This document shows, one piece after another, positions 58,601 to 61,325 of a stretch of 64,000 nucleotides of DNA (the first letter of the stretch is position 1; each line of letters starts with the position of its first letter). Source of the stretch: Branchiostoma floridae (taxonomy: Eukaryota; Chordata; Leptocardii; Amphioxiformes; Branchiostomatidae); contig NC_049994.1 of NCBI RefSeq assembly GCF_000003815.2, positions 2,715,214 to 2,779,213 on the forward strand, read 5' to 3'. A program made the position numbers and the translations under genes. The notes under the pieces were generated by a model. It was not told the origin of the DNA. It was given only the letters and a program-made list of their open reading frames with translations, and searched no databases.

Positions 58601-59384
58601 ATCTATACCAAATTTCAGGTCATTTAATTGTAATACCAGGGTACAGGAGCCAAAAGTGTCATTTTTTGGTCAAAAATTGGCCAAAAATCGCAAAAATAAG
58701 CATTTTGTTGCACTGTACACCAAAAGTGTTATTGAATTTATATGAAGGGATTATGAAGGCACATCTGTGTCAAATTTCAGCTCATTCGGTTGCAATACCA
58801 AGGTACAGGAGCCAAAAGTGTCCTTTTTTGGTCAAAAATTGGTAAAAAAATCGCAAAAATAAGCATTTTGTTGTACTGTACACCAAAAGTGTTATCGAAT
58901 TTATAAGGGGGCATTAGCAAGGCACATCTCTGTCAAATTTCAGCTCATTTGGTTGTAATACCAGGGTACAGGGGCCAAAATATACAGGTTTGGTCTAAAA
59001 TTGACCAAAAAATCTCAATAAAATCATTTTAGAGGCAGATATGAAAAAACTGAGAAAAAAGCATCAAGGTATTGGCCCATTCTACCCCTGTGCCAAATTT
59101 CAGGTCATTCGGTCCAGGAACGGCGGAGATGAATCACTTTGAAGATTTGACAGGAGAAAGAAGAAAGAAAGAAAGAAAGAAACATTACGAATACAATATA
59201 TTTCACCATACTATGTATGGCTGAAATATAAAAAAAAACCTCAGCAATGCGACCTTAGGAGCTAAAAGACGATGTGCGTTTGAAACTAGAAAAAATTTAA
59301 CTATCACGTGTGCTTACCTTGCTCGGCACCGGTCAAACTGGCGAAGACCACCACAAGGAAAAGGACCAGTCGTAAAACAGCCAT
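13227..59384 (-). CDS. Mosaic CUB/kringle/discoidin/LDLa/Frizzled/sushi Cys-loop receptor gene (about 30 exons)
   Basis: This is a single inferred transcription unit encoding a secreted-type ectodomain fused to a pentameric ligand-gated ion channel. It starts with a signal peptide and ends with TM4, MYLGK and a TAG stop. I placed splice sites by eye. Apart from kringle-A, exon lengths and phases agree throughout: each module begins after a phase-1 acceptor and ends at a phase-1 GT donor, and two-exon CUB and Fz modules share an internal phase-2 intron. No second signal exon, terminal exon or initiator ATG was seen between the sushi exon (17828) and the first channel exon (16411). Predicted size is about 1,950-2,000 residues, far above the roughly 450-600 usual for nicotinic subunits. 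The protein should be a plasma-membrane type with an extracellular N-terminus. Defects are a frame error in kringle-A, an in-frame TAG in kringle-D, and one half-CUB exon hidden in Ns. The alternative is two adjacent genes with a missing boundary. Confidence is high for the exons and moderate for the single transcript. Confidence 0.8.
14109..14195 (-). CDS. Channel exon: TM3
   Basis: After GTGTTACAG the exon reads ATLIVVCMGLMGLFLFFTMY and IITIYDIEG, a third transmembrane helix that continues directly from LPFFG. The 3' boundary is uncertain. A GTCTGT donor at 14108 gives phase 1, which joins the next exon in frame, but it is a weak site. The open frame continues about 75 bases further to a stop. 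If a different donor is used, a few residues after TM3 would change. Confidence 0.8.
14325..14405. repeat. SINE body fragment
   Basis: CTCACACCAAGAAGGACCCC and TTTCAATGAA match CTCACACCGGGAAGGACCCC and TTTCAATAAG at 38572-38612, and the reverse complement of 51190-51235. This is a shared repeat core lying in the intron between the TM2 and TM3 exons. Confidence 0.5.
14502..14819 (-). CDS. Channel exon: end of LBD, TM1 and TM2 pore
   Basis: This 318-base exon reads ECGAGSSCDVWSPPEQSGEW, then ACFAVHLERIPLFHI, TM1 with the conserved Pro-Cys (TTVGPCIILVV), GKGDRISFGVTILLSMVVSL, FVTEVLPVKGALPFFG. By nicotinic numbering, TM2 has Asp at -1', Arg 0', Ser 2', Thr 6', Leu 9', Val 13' and Glu 20'. This is an acidic ring, gate leucine and outer Glu typical of cation channels, with none of the Pro-Ala-Arg anion signature. 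There is no vicinal CC pair in the loop C region. Acceptor is ACACAG and donor GTGAGG, phases 1-1. Confidence 0.95.
15165..16411 (-). CDS. Cys-loop receptor ligand-binding domain, four exons
   Basis: Exons are 16411-16284, 16174-16130, 15997-15888 and 15349-15165 (128, 45, 110 and 185 bases, phase-consistent). They read VDIRVTLQDDLLYGYSAN (start helix), VIIFSGTVEQITDLDEKKE, FAWQDSRLKWRPEYHGNI, SIWTPILTLKRNADGKY, GTVTWTVETLTSTIC. The Cys-loop CDADPFFFPADTMEC has exactly 13 residues between cysteines and keeps F-P-x-D. It aligns well with nicotinic subunits, but the ligand residues are changed: loop A Tyr93 is Lys, loop B Trp149 is Ser, and the loop D Trp is aliphatic. An extra Cys follows the Cys-loop. 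Ligand is unknown. A CA-rich microsatellite lies in the intron between the third and fourth exons. Confidence 0.93.
15388..15735. repeat. CA-rich microsatellite in a channel intron
   Basis: About 350 bases of interrupted CACA/GACA on the plus strand, between LBD exons 3 and 4. Frames on both strands are low complexity. Confidence 0.9.
16600..17356 (+). pseudogene. LINE reverse-transcriptase fragments (RTE/CR1 style)
   Basis: The plus strand encodes LDFADIIALLENTIELAQ, GLYLNASKTKYMHLN, then after stops LDGTYTRMLKVVYDTPWWNH, QHQLHLAGHVARSREPA. This is an RT palm end with C-terminal domain. The catalytic FADD is FADI, so it is dead. It lies antisense to the mosaic gene, inside the intron that joins the sushi exon to the channel. 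Confidence 0.8.
17828..18016 (-). CDS. Sushi/CCP domain exon
   Basis: This 189-base phase 1-1 exon reads DLPVCADMGPPDHGSRSP, YNVGEKVTYTCDEGYTLDS, SRVRCLRDGIWQYDKPSC. Four cysteines, the VTYTCDEGY strand and the GIW tryptophan define a complete CCP module. Its donor GTAACT ends in phase 1 and the first channel exon starts in phase 1, joining KPSCS to VDIRVTLQ. It is therefore the membrane-proximal module above the ligand-binding domain. CCP repeats elsewhere mediate protein contacts, including nicotinic receptor clustering by LEV-9. Confidence 0.92.
18160..18440 (+). mobile_element. Decayed copy of the TTAA/CCCTCANACACCCGA MITE family
   Basis: CAACCCTTAATCGCCCGTC, TTTGCGACCAAAATGACCAA, CGATGTAAGAGGAA and CAACACATTATCATAATT parallel the left half of the 48393-49342 element. 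The right end is missing. Confidence 0.55.
18650..18859 (-). CDS. Kringle-D exon with an in-frame TAG
   Basis: After a CTTCTCCCCAG acceptor the exon reads CYHGSGINYRGTWSKTV, GADCLAWQTQIRFAHP, a TAG codon at 18755-18753, then ANLEYNFCRNPSGREWPFC, ERCDVNRC. All six cysteines lie in one frame. Length is 210 (a multiple of three) with phase-1 ends and a GTAAGT donor, so the TAG is the only defect. It sits in the variable stretch before NFC where insertions are tolerated. It could be a sequencing error, a null allele, a skipped exon or recoding. It is the most divergent kringle of the four and precedes the sushi module. Confidence 0.8.
19080..20470 (+). mobile_element. Dispersed non-autonomous element with 3' palindrome
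   Basis: It contains CTAGAAAGGCCGACATTTGC, GAGCAAATACAGCATATTTC, CCAAATGTCAGGTCATTTGG, TATTGGCCCACTCTACCC, TTGACAGGAGAAAGAAA and the terminal palindrome at 20417-20452 (TATATTTCACCATACC then GGTATGGCTGAAATATA). Related copies lie at 37.2-37.65, 38.7-41.6, 53.95-54.85 and 57.7-59.23 kb. Confidence 0.65.
20470..21140. other. Intron with no feature recognised
   Basis: AT-rich intronic sequence between kringle-D and the second Fz exon. No coding or repeat motif could be assigned. Confidence 0.4.
21141..21848 (-). CDS. Frizzled-like CRD (exons 21848-21608 and 21292-21141)
   Basis: The first exon reads VCLPLPVDLNLGGRLAMLPN, EFASAVIFPRC. The second reads SGTQLAPCRSWCEEVLHMAD, GQFPTCDLFPSPPHACWNPE. 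Phases are 1-2-1 with lengths 241 and 152. The LPN turn, the PRC ending, the APCRSWCEEV helix and the FPTCDLFP-C tail are Fz CRD hallmarks. Only six of ten cysteines remain, the ones I assign as C1, C5, C6, C7, C9 and C10. Positions C2/C4 and C3/C8, which pair in known CRDs, are both replaced. Fz CRDs bind Wnt lipid or related ligands; whether this one does is unknown. Confidence 0.85.
21890..23140. repeat. Inverted repeat pair around 22.1-22.9 kb
   Basis: The reverse complement of 21.90-22.10 kb (GCAGGCGTGCTGGGGGCCGG, TTCCCTGGCATTTTTCC, AAAAAGTTACGCC) matches 22.95-23.10 kb (GCAGGCGTGCTTAGGG, CCCGGCATTTTTGC, AAAAAAGTGACGCC). The pair could fold back; the middle holds no gene I recognise. Confidence 0.55.
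23400..23760. repeat. AT-rich dispersed repeat
   Basis: Multiple ATGCAAATTA and TTTGCATAA motifs arranged as in 6420-6740. Intronic and non-coding. Confidence 0.45.
24406..24522 (-). CDS. LDLa (LDL receptor class A) exon
   Basis: This 117-base phase 1-1 exon reads AIRCDPGYRCGHGHSCILAW, QRCDGQPDCTDGSDEEGC. Six cysteines and the full calcium cage (W plus the D/E of CDGQPDC-DGSDEE) are present, so a folded calcium-binding repeat is expected. LDLa repeats bind basic ligand surfaces. With CUB domains they occur in receptor auxiliary proteins such as NETO and LEV-10. The donor is GTAAGA, and the acceptor abuts the 24.54-25.35 kb repeat. Confidence 0.93.
24545..25356 (+). mobile_element. piggyBac-like non-autonomous element, family 2, copy 1
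   Basis: Sequence from about 24580 (TATCATTATGACGTATTATG) to GTCTGGATAGGG followed by TTAA at 25353 is repeated in inverted orientation at 31740-32376. The end next to TTAA begins, read inward, CCCTATCCAGACGGGGGG. TTAA flanks and a CCC-starting terminus are piggyBac features. The left end seems truncated. Confidence 0.6.
25485..25727 (-). CDS. Kringle-C exon
   Basis: This intact 243-base phase 1-1 exon reads GDCQSGDGTSYRGTVSVT, KTCQRWDSQTPRTHTFT, SGLEQNYCRNPD, GVWCYTTHGGPRWELCDVPT and C. All six cysteines and the core aromatics are present. Splice sites are TTCTAG acceptor and GTAAGG donor. It is the longest kringle of the gene and is followed by the LDLa module after a 1-kb intron occupied mostly by a TTAA-flanked repeat. 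Confidence 0.93.
25949..28391 (-). mobile_element. L1/Tx1-like LINE fragment bounded by a 15-bp direct repeat
   Basis: The minus strand encodes an APE endonuclease (SVASFNCNGLGKKEKRREIF, VLCLQETHS, VVLTGDFNTVFD, SRLDYFLIS, RSDHSLIG) from about 27868, then, after a one-base frameshift near 26740, RT sequence (SPGLNGLPTDFYK, WRPITLLNCDTRILSK, FVADFQKAFDKI, FLNWIKILY). RT stops before the catalytic DD motif. Upstream are an 87-codon hydrophobic frame (28121-27858) and a 50-codon frame (28391-28239) starting MALGYAAGYGADL. ATATCCAAGAGCCAT occurs at both edges (25949 and 28377). It is intronic, between the WSC-like exon and kringle-C. Confidence 0.8.
28606..28911 (-). CDS. WSC-like Cys-rich module exon
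   Basis: This 306-base phase 1-1 exon encodes about 102 residues: TIIGYTRLGCWKDTNDDRAI, EKCYQVALSRGFPMFGLHDG, GQCFGSADGLNTYKKHGPST and NEVYKITG. The layout (GCW-D, KCYQ-A---G---F, CFGSAD--TY, C, EVY) matches a Cys-rich module common in amphioxus and cnidarian surface proteins and often labelled WSC-like. Only four cysteines are present, fewer than classical WSC, so the family name is tentative. Function is unknown; carbohydrate or protein binding is plausible. It lies between CUB-F and kringle-C, the reverse of the kringle-WSC-CUB order of Kremen proteins. Confidence 0.8.
29000..29917. other. Intron with no feature recognised
   Basis: Sequence between the CUB-F second exon and the WSC-like exon. 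No domain exon, LINE or clear repeat was identified. Confidence 0.4.
29918..30060 (-). repeat. 42-bp tandem repeat duplicating an exon end and its splice donor
   Basis: GTGTGCGACTT on the plus strand recurs at 29930, 29971, 30013 and 30055 (spacing 41, 42, 42), each in the same context. On the minus strand each unit holds codons for YKVAHSSR and the following GTAAGT donor. GTAAG donors occur at 30044 and 30002 and a GTAAGT at 29960. One unit has TAC changed to TAG. Confidence 0.85.
30045..31706 (-). CDS. CUB-F (exons 31706-31466 and 30175-30045)
   Basis: The first exon reads DTTARTSASECGGILTFPPG, SPNYPDDFGNDETCDWTI, then DAFLTIYDGDSDGATEL. The second reads SLTGHMLVIHITSTSNQL, FVRFSSGG, TAQGFHFSYKVAHSSR. 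Lengths are 241 and 131 with phases 1-2-1. The 1.3-kb internal intron has grown by insertion of an RTE-like LINE fragment, an ATTC microsatellite and a 41-bp minisatellite. The 3' end of the second exon and its donor are repeated in tandem every 42 bases downstream (29918-30060). I take the first donor because later ones would require reading through an in-frame TAG. Confidence 0.9.
30240..30645. repeat. 41-bp minisatellite, nine units
   Basis: The ATGACGG core recurs at 30284, 30326, 30367, 30408, 30449, 30490, 30531, 30572 and 30613. Alternate units differ in a few bases (CACCATG versus CACTATG), giving a partial 82-bp higher-order period. It lies in the CUB-F internal intron. Confidence 0.92.
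30680..31360 (+). pseudogene. RTE-like LINE fragment with an ATTC microsatellite
   Basis: The plus strand encodes IRIGTWNVRIMFKIPNTT, NYNLDVIGVSECRWTGSG, the start of an APE endonuclease. A (ATTC)n tract at about 30853-30931 follows, then a C-terminal piece (KYRMLKWLGLCYENC, IKDALSWRLW). The RT centre is missing. It is antisense within the CUB-F intron. Confidence 0.75.
31740..32376 (-). mobile_element. piggyBac-like non-autonomous element, family 2, copy 2 (inverted)
   Basis: Reverse complement of much of 24.56-25.25 kb: CCATGGCAACGGGTTTC, AATTATGCTAATGAG, CAAGATGGCCGAC, GGTATTTTCTTACAG, ATTACGTCATATTTCG. The right end is CCCAGTCTAGAGAGGG followed by TTAA at 32373. Confidence 0.65.
32657..33172 (-). 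CDS. CUB-E (exons 33172-32932 and 32772-32657)
   Basis: The first exon reads DTAAPTNAHGCGGILTAPPG, SPNYPDDYGNDVTCEWTI, then DWLKIYDGDSDSAFELL. The second reads SITGLSVSVNTTTSTSNQIF, ARFTSNSYATAQGFRFSY. Lengths are 241 and 116 with phases 1-2-1. One disulfide pair is present and the C3-C4 pair is absent. The second exon contains NTT, a potential N-glycosylation site. It is one of three consecutive CUBs (D, E, F). Confidence 0.92.
33540..34056 (+). pseudogene. LINE reverse-transcriptase thumb fragment
   Basis: The plus strand encodes LLGPQIQSDLGWDAQVD, GSRRLFLLCRLRRAG, VRPLLEYAAPVWNATLN, ILECVQKRVCRIMLVCKY. This is the C-terminal part of a CR1-type ORF2. It lies antisense between CUB-D and CUB-E. 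Confidence 0.8.
34176..34372. other. Assembly gap (197 N), predicted to contain the second exon of CUB-D
   Basis: This is a run of Ns. The base context on its right edge matches the intron bases directly upstream of the second CUB exon in sister copies (near 45.73, 47.29 and 52.40 kb). The gap is large enough for a 116-140-base exon, though the N count may be nominal. Confidence 0.7.
34465..34711 (-). CDS. CUB-D, first half exon; second half probably in the assembly gap
   Basis: The exon reads DIAETSAPVCGGTLTAPPGG, SPNYPNNYDNNVTCVWKI, then RDYLKIYDGSSDSASEL. It ends in phase 2 at a GTAATG donor, exactly as the first halves of the other CUBs do. Every other copy is followed by a 116-140-base second exon whose acceptor is trailed by AAGCATTATTG-like intron sequence in several copies. 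That sequence begins right where the N run ends at 34373, so the missing half very probably lies inside 34176-34372. The first-half disulfide cysteines are present. Confidence 0.88.
35400..35525 (-). repeat. tRNA-derived SINE-like segment
   Basis: The minus strand reads GTTGTGCGTTCGATTCCGGC, a good B box, downstream of TCCAGTTGTTAGCACC. It is present in the duplicate at 49.38-49.48 kb in shortened form. It lies next to the kringle-B donor. Confidence 0.6.
35536..35760 (-). CDS. Kringle-B exon
   Basis: This intact 225-base phase 1-1 exon reads ESCLVGDGATYLGTVNVT, TCQRWDSQSPHSHQHT, GLDENYCRNPDGHSGVWC and EDCDVPICG. All six kringle cysteines and the NYCRNPD-WCYT core are present. Only one Asp lies in the region corresponding to the DxD lysine-binding motif, so lysine binding is uncertain. 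It is the intact sister of kringle-A. The introns on both sides are duplicated with it around 49.3-49.95 kb and 47.9-48.4 kb. Confidence 0.93.
36000..37180. other. Intron with no gene recognised
   Basis: AT-rich intronic sequence. A 12-base inverted repeat (TAAAAGTGACAC at about 36459, GTGTCACTTTTA at about 36530) is the only structure noticed. Confidence 0.4.
37180..37650 (+). mobile_element. Dispersed non-autonomous element, copy
   Basis: Contains CCAAATTTCAGGTGATTCGG, TACCAGGGTAAAGGG, ACTCTACCCTTGTGCC and the palindrome-like end TTTCACCATATCTGTGGTAT, as in 19.1-20.47 kb. Confidence 0.6.
37985..38407 (-). CDS. F5/8 type C (discoidin-like) domain exon
   Basis: This single 423-base exon is phase 1 at both ends and encodes about 141 residues. 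It shows the discoidin beta-barrel pattern: WAINATETPW, AGPDKILDGDYHSHWN, WYIIFDLVVPYTLSKISI, a STFQLQTS strand, then RFWKFTATETYGNWQPWL and REVNFFGA. Family members bind carbohydrate, phospholipid or protein ligands at cell surfaces; which ligand applies here is not visible. The acceptor (CACAAG) is less pyrimidine-rich than others in this gene and the donor is GTAGGT. It lies between CUB-C and kringle-B in protein order, in an intron-rich stretch of dispersed repeats. Confidence 0.88.
38500..38665. repeat. SINE-like repeat
   Basis: CTCACACCGGGAAGGACCCC is shared with 14325 and, in reverse complement, 51190-51235. It lies upstream of the discoidin exon in the intron. Confidence 0.5.
38690..41560 (+). 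mobile_element. Dispersed element cluster with about 150-bp internal repeats
   Basis: 38.7-40.0 kb matches 54.06-54.84 kb (TCCTTGTGATGTGGGTACAT, AACAACTTCCTGC, AGAAATATTGATGAGA). The element start CGCTTATGAATAT at 40163 matches 57750 and 58370. From 40.4 to 41.5 kb, units with CCAAATTTCAGGTCATTTGG and TACCAGGG recur every 130-160 bp. Confidence 0.6.
41560..41693. repeat. AT-rich palindromic tandem (ATTGCAATATAACAATATAT)
   Basis: Units of about 50 bp with self-complementary TTGCAATATA. They continue after the inserted hAT-like element at 42133-42230, where TATATTTCACCATACC palindromes follow. Confidence 0.7.
41694..42124. mobile_element. hAT-like MITE with 8-bp target-site duplication
   Basis: This 431-bp element begins TAGGGCTGGGTACTGGTACA and ends with the complement TGTACCGATACCCAGCCCTA. 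GTAGTATG flanks it at 41686-41693 and 42125-42132. An 8-bp TSD and a TAGGG terminus are typical of hAT. Inside are repeats of AGGTCC arranged palindromically; no transposase. Confidence 0.9.
42240..44560. other. Intron with no gene recognised
   Basis: A 120-codon minus-strand frame at 43138-42776 is Cys-rich at its start but shows no domain pattern or splice context that fits the mosaic gene. A 12-base G run lies at 42780. Sequence otherwise looks unique and AT-rich. Confidence 0.4.
44600..44850. repeat. Degenerate tandem repeat, about 125 bp
   Basis: TTATACCGCGAATGGCAAAT and CTCGGTAAAT at about 44667 recur as TTATACCGCAAATGGTAAAT and CTCGGTAAAC at about 44792, with more GGTAAAT motifs around them. 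Confidence 0.6.
45295..45475 (-). repeat. tRNA-derived SINE, copy in the CUB-C flank
   Basis: The minus strand carries TGGAGTAACTAG (A-box-like). Its body matches 51.95-52.145 kb: ACGTCGGGGG, GCCACACGCGACGCCACTG in plus-strand terms. It sits about 100 bases beyond the CUB-C donor, the same place as the copy by CUB-A. Confidence 0.7.
45575..46118 (-). CDS. CUB-C, cysteine-free (exons 46118-45905 and 45714-45575)
   Basis: The first exon reads EWGGTLTAPPGGTVTSPNYP, then DVTYEWTITV and FDFLTIYDKDGDRITPF. The second reads RLTGQVPLSNFTS, then MLVRFTSDHSITARGFQFSY. Lengths 214 and 140 equal those of CUB-A, and phases are 1-2-1 with good splice sites. Both members of the usual C1-C2 disulfide have changed: C1 is Trp (TGG) and C2 is Tyr (TAT). 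The other pair is absent in all CUBs of this gene, so the domain has no cysteine. The rest of the fold signature is intact and the frame is open, so it looks like an evolved change, not decay. Confidence 0.88.
47151..47840 (-). CDS. CUB-B (exons 47840-47606 and 47275-47151)
   Basis: The first exon reads AQNSGLGCRSTLTAPPGG, SPNYPNDYDNDVTCVWKI, then DYVEIYDGSSDSASEL. The second reads SLKGQMSVNDITSTSNMMF, then VRFTSDEAVTAPGFQFSY. Lengths are 235 and 125 bases with phases 1-2-1. It has a single disulfide pair (GLGC with TCVW); the usual CGG start is CRS here. The acidic HLDDDGDY loop and the IYDG turn match the calcium-site region of CUB domains, but calcium binding is only inferred. It is most similar to CUB-D, with which it shares a duplicated intron block. 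Confidence 0.9.
48393..49342. mobile_element. piggyBac-like MITE, family 1, with TTAA on both sides
   Basis: This 950-bp element is flanked by TTAA at 48389-48392 and 49343-49346. Termini are CCCTCAGACACCCGACC and, reverse complemented, CCCTCAAACACCCGAGTGGG. The palindrome GGGTCCAAACGGACCC occurs near both ends. No open transposase. The paralogous empty site is at 35259. Other copies are at 18160 and 52797. Confidence 0.9.
49487..49719 (-). CDS. Kringle-A exon, frameshifted as read
   Basis: The exon opens with EDCQVGDGSTYIGTVSVT and TCQRWGSQTPHSHQYTH. The frame then breaks, and the rest (LEENYC, CRNPDG, GVWCYT, ELCDVPIC) lies in another frame. The exon is 233 bases, not a multiple of three, whereas intact sister kringles are 225 and 243 with the same phase-1 ends. 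This fits one base lost, or two gained, near 49605-49615. All six kringle cysteines exist across the two frames. The acceptor (CCAG before AGGATT) and donor (GTAAGG) are intact. It is either a sequencing or assembly indel or a genuinely damaged module. It is the paralogue of kringle-B, with shared intron sequence on both sides. Confidence 0.8.
49990..51140. other. Intron with no gene recognised
   Basis: Between kringle-A and CUB-A. Unique-looking sequence with no domain exon or assigned repeat. Confidence 0.4.
51150..51600. repeat. SINE-related segment with ATTC repeats
   Basis: 51180-51240 shares TCTTTCCCGGTGTGAG with other SINE cores. An ATTC-rich tract lies at 51320-51350. 51470-51560 in reverse complement reads GTGTGCGTTCGAATCCGGCT, a B box. 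These probably represent two elements in opposite orientation. Confidence 0.55.
51950..52145 (-). repeat. tRNA-derived SINE, copy in the CUB-A flank
   Basis: The minus strand has A box TGGCGTAACTGG (52132-52121) and B box GAGTTCGATACCC (52089-52077), correctly spaced for an RNA polymerase III promoter. The 3' body runs to about 51950. It is shared with the CUB-C flank at the same distance from the exon. Confidence 0.8.
52249..52753 (-). CDS. CUB-A (exons 52753-52540 and 52388-52249)
   Basis: The first exon reads GCGGILTVPPGGTVTSPNYP and continues through TCEWTI, a hydrophobic strand and DFLTIYDRG. The second reads SLTGQVPP, then TQMFVRFTSDHSVTARGFRFS. These are the hallmarks of a CUB beta-sandwich: CGG start, SPNYP, C-W, IYDG, and FTSD-GF-FS. 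Lengths are 214 and 140 bases with phases 1-2-1. Only the C1-C2 cysteine pair is present; the usual C3-C4 pair is absent in all CUBs of this gene. An extra Cys replaces Tyr in FRFSC, leaving an unpaired thiol. The module is closely related to CUB-C, including flanking intron sequence. A MITE end lies about 44 bases from its acceptor. It is the first extracellular module after the signal peptide. Confidence 0.9.
52797..53395 (-). mobile_element. piggyBac-like MITE, family 1, inverted partial copy
   Basis: Starts CCCTCAAACACCCGAGTGGG and contains GGGGTCCAAACGGACCCC. The interior is the reverse complement of 48.65-49.3 kb. The far terminus is missing. It lies about 44 bases upstream of the CUB-A acceptor in transcript sense. 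Confidence 0.8.
53950..54845 (+). mobile_element. Dispersed element copy
   Basis: CTAGAAAGGCCGACATTTGC opens as at 19090. The rest matches 38.85-39.87 kb. Confidence 0.6.
55080..55670. repeat. Four diverged tandem units of about 150 bp
   Basis: ATTTTTGGTACGTGGG, ATTTTTGGTGCATGGG, ATATTTGGCACATGTG and CTATTTGGTACGTGAG start near 55124, 55275, 55428 and 55575. Each is preceded by a TATCTC-GAAC motif and followed by TTGAACTTGA. Confidence 0.75.
55680..57300. other. Intron with no gene recognised
   Basis: Several short frames exist but none shows a domain. A plus-strand frame 55942-56025 (MVELELKQKKMQFSNVEE, then CIECGHKRK) ends at GTATGT like an exon, but no partner exon was found. Confidence 0.4.
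57300..59231 (+). mobile_element. Tandem copies of a dispersed element ending in a palindrome
   Basis: AGACCGTCAACAA occurs at about 57303 and 58051, and CTTATGAATATTAATTAGCC at 57750 and 58371, so a composite unit is present twice. 58590-59030 holds three units with TACCAGGGTACAGG. The 3' end is ACATTACGAATACAATATAT and a partial palindrome to 59231, next to exon 1. Confidence 0.65.
59318..59384 (-). CDS. Exon 1: signal peptide
   Basis: On the minus strand an ATG at 59384 opens MAVLRLVLFLVVVFASLTGA followed by EQ. This is a short basic start, a hydrophobic core and a small-residue cleavage region. The exon ends after one base of the next codon at a GTAAGC donor, so it is phase 1 like every ectodomain module downstream. 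It is the only signal-peptide exon recognised on this strand in the window. Its product would send the protein into the secretory pathway, as a Cys-loop receptor requires. The first CUB exon lies 6.6 kb downstream. Another exon in that repeat-filled intron cannot be excluded. Confidence 0.82.
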
Positions 59385-59503
59385 GTTCTTCAAGCCTGTT
59401 TTCCAACAAAGTAACACCGGTGCAGAAATGCTGCAAAGCTGTGCTCTTCCCGTGCCAACCTCCCACGGGAATTTTTGGACGGTACTCTAGTTATTGGTAG
59501 TAC

Positions 59504-59512
59504 CACTTATAG
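59504..59512 (-). promoter_or_regulatory. TATA-like element upstream of exon 1
   Basis: The minus strand reads CTATAAGT about 120 bases 5' of the ATG. This would place a start site near 59475-59480 and give a 5'UTR of about 95 bases. There is no other support, and short TATA matches are common by chance in AT-rich DNA. Confidence 0.25.
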
Positions 59513-60454
59513 ATTTAGCTGTCTGTATTTTCAGAAGCGTCGACAAAAAGTATCTAAAGACTAAAAACAGTCTCTGTCCAATTTGAGGGTCTGACAATCT
59601 ATGCAAAGCTGACTTGTTCACTGTGCCAGAGCTAAAGAAATTAAGACTGTCCACAATTCGGACTGCGTCAGTTGTAAGGGCGAAGGCACGGAGATAAAAG
59701 TATCGTCTGATTAGAAAAGAGAGGGCGAAACCATTGCAACGACGGGTGGTGAACAAGTCTAAAGTAGGCAAGCTGAAACAGACTGAGAAAACTTCATTTT
59801 CAAGGTTTCCTTGAGACACATGTCCTGTTCGTCCATTCTAACTAAAGCAGCAGAAATGTAACTAATAATCTTGATTCAAATACTATAAAGTCAATTGTCT
59901 TTAACACCCCTAAAGAGAAATAGCGCACTCCAAGGACACCGCTTTTTGCTGCTATAATTATAACCCAATGATGGGGAAATGAAAATTTAAATATTAATGT
60001 AATTAATTATCAACCGGTAGTATTTGATGCTCGTTCCAGTCATCAAGGTCTGAAAACGATTTTTTGGTAGATTTTATGGGAAGCTTTAAAACTATGCTCA
60101 GAAAAAAAACCCTAATGGTGCAAAGAATTCACCGGAGAAGTTAGCCATGGTAGTACAGTAGAAGCCAGTTAATTGCACAACGGATTCAAACACACTTCTG
60201 TTAACTGCACGGAATCCCAAAATCCAAAACCGGTGACGTCCAGCTAGATAACTTTATTATAGCATTATTGCACAAGACGGATAAATTTTGAAATATATAA
60301 TATTTTACTGTGCAATCAAGCGTAGTCTACTGTAAAGAGAAACAGCCAAACATGGATAACTCATGTGGTCGGTGAGTCGCCATTTTTTCACGACTTTCAC
60401 TACTTTTCAAGAACCGATTGAGGAGTCTGGCTGAGAGTATCGTGTTGCTATATG

Positions 60455-61294
60455 GTAACGCTACAGTGATGTACACGCTAGATAATTCATGAAATATTCA
60501 AAGCTTGACTCCACACCTGCCGTTAACTATATAAGTCTTAATTTTCAGAATGTTGGTATTTCTTTATTGGAATGACGGGTCCCTCTAAATGGGCAGGGGA
60601 TATAATTAGCTGAAGGGAAACATTTTATGACGGTTCCGCCATCGTTGGAAGAACTCCTGCACACGGAGGTGTCATCCTGATCAAACCATCCGGTTCTGAT
60701 ACCCCCCCCCCCCCAGGCCGTGATATCGTCTGCATTATAGCTTGTGGTTTGTTTATTCTAAAAAAAAAATACACATAGTTATACCTTACTCAAAACGATG
60801 TTGCTTTGGTTAGCTGCTTCGCTGGACAGAAAACATGTCAACATGGCGAAATAAAACTCGGAATGCAACTAACAGGTCCGACTGGTCGTCTCAGTAGCAT
60901 GGGGCCCCCTTTCAAGGCCACGATGCCGCCTGCACCATAGTAGGTGACTTGTTTGAATACCTTCTTTAGAAAATGTAAAATACATCATGATAGTTATTCT
61001 TTTCATTTTGTAAAAGTGATGCGGCTTACACTAGTGGCGCCGCTGGATAAAAAGTAATAACAACATGATGCAAAACATTTTGGAATACAACAAATATGTC
61101 CGGTTGGCCGTCTCTCTAGCGTCGATATATATATGCTCAGTGCTGCTTTCTGTAACTTTCTCGTGTTGTAAACTATCAACAGACACAACATTTAAGTCAC
61201 CGGTGAAGGGATGGCTGCCTAATGTCAGTTAACCCTACTTAAGTAAGATGACCAAGACAGTTTTGTAAATCTTAAACATATCGCAAAACACACT

Positions 61295-61325
<31 letters not shown>

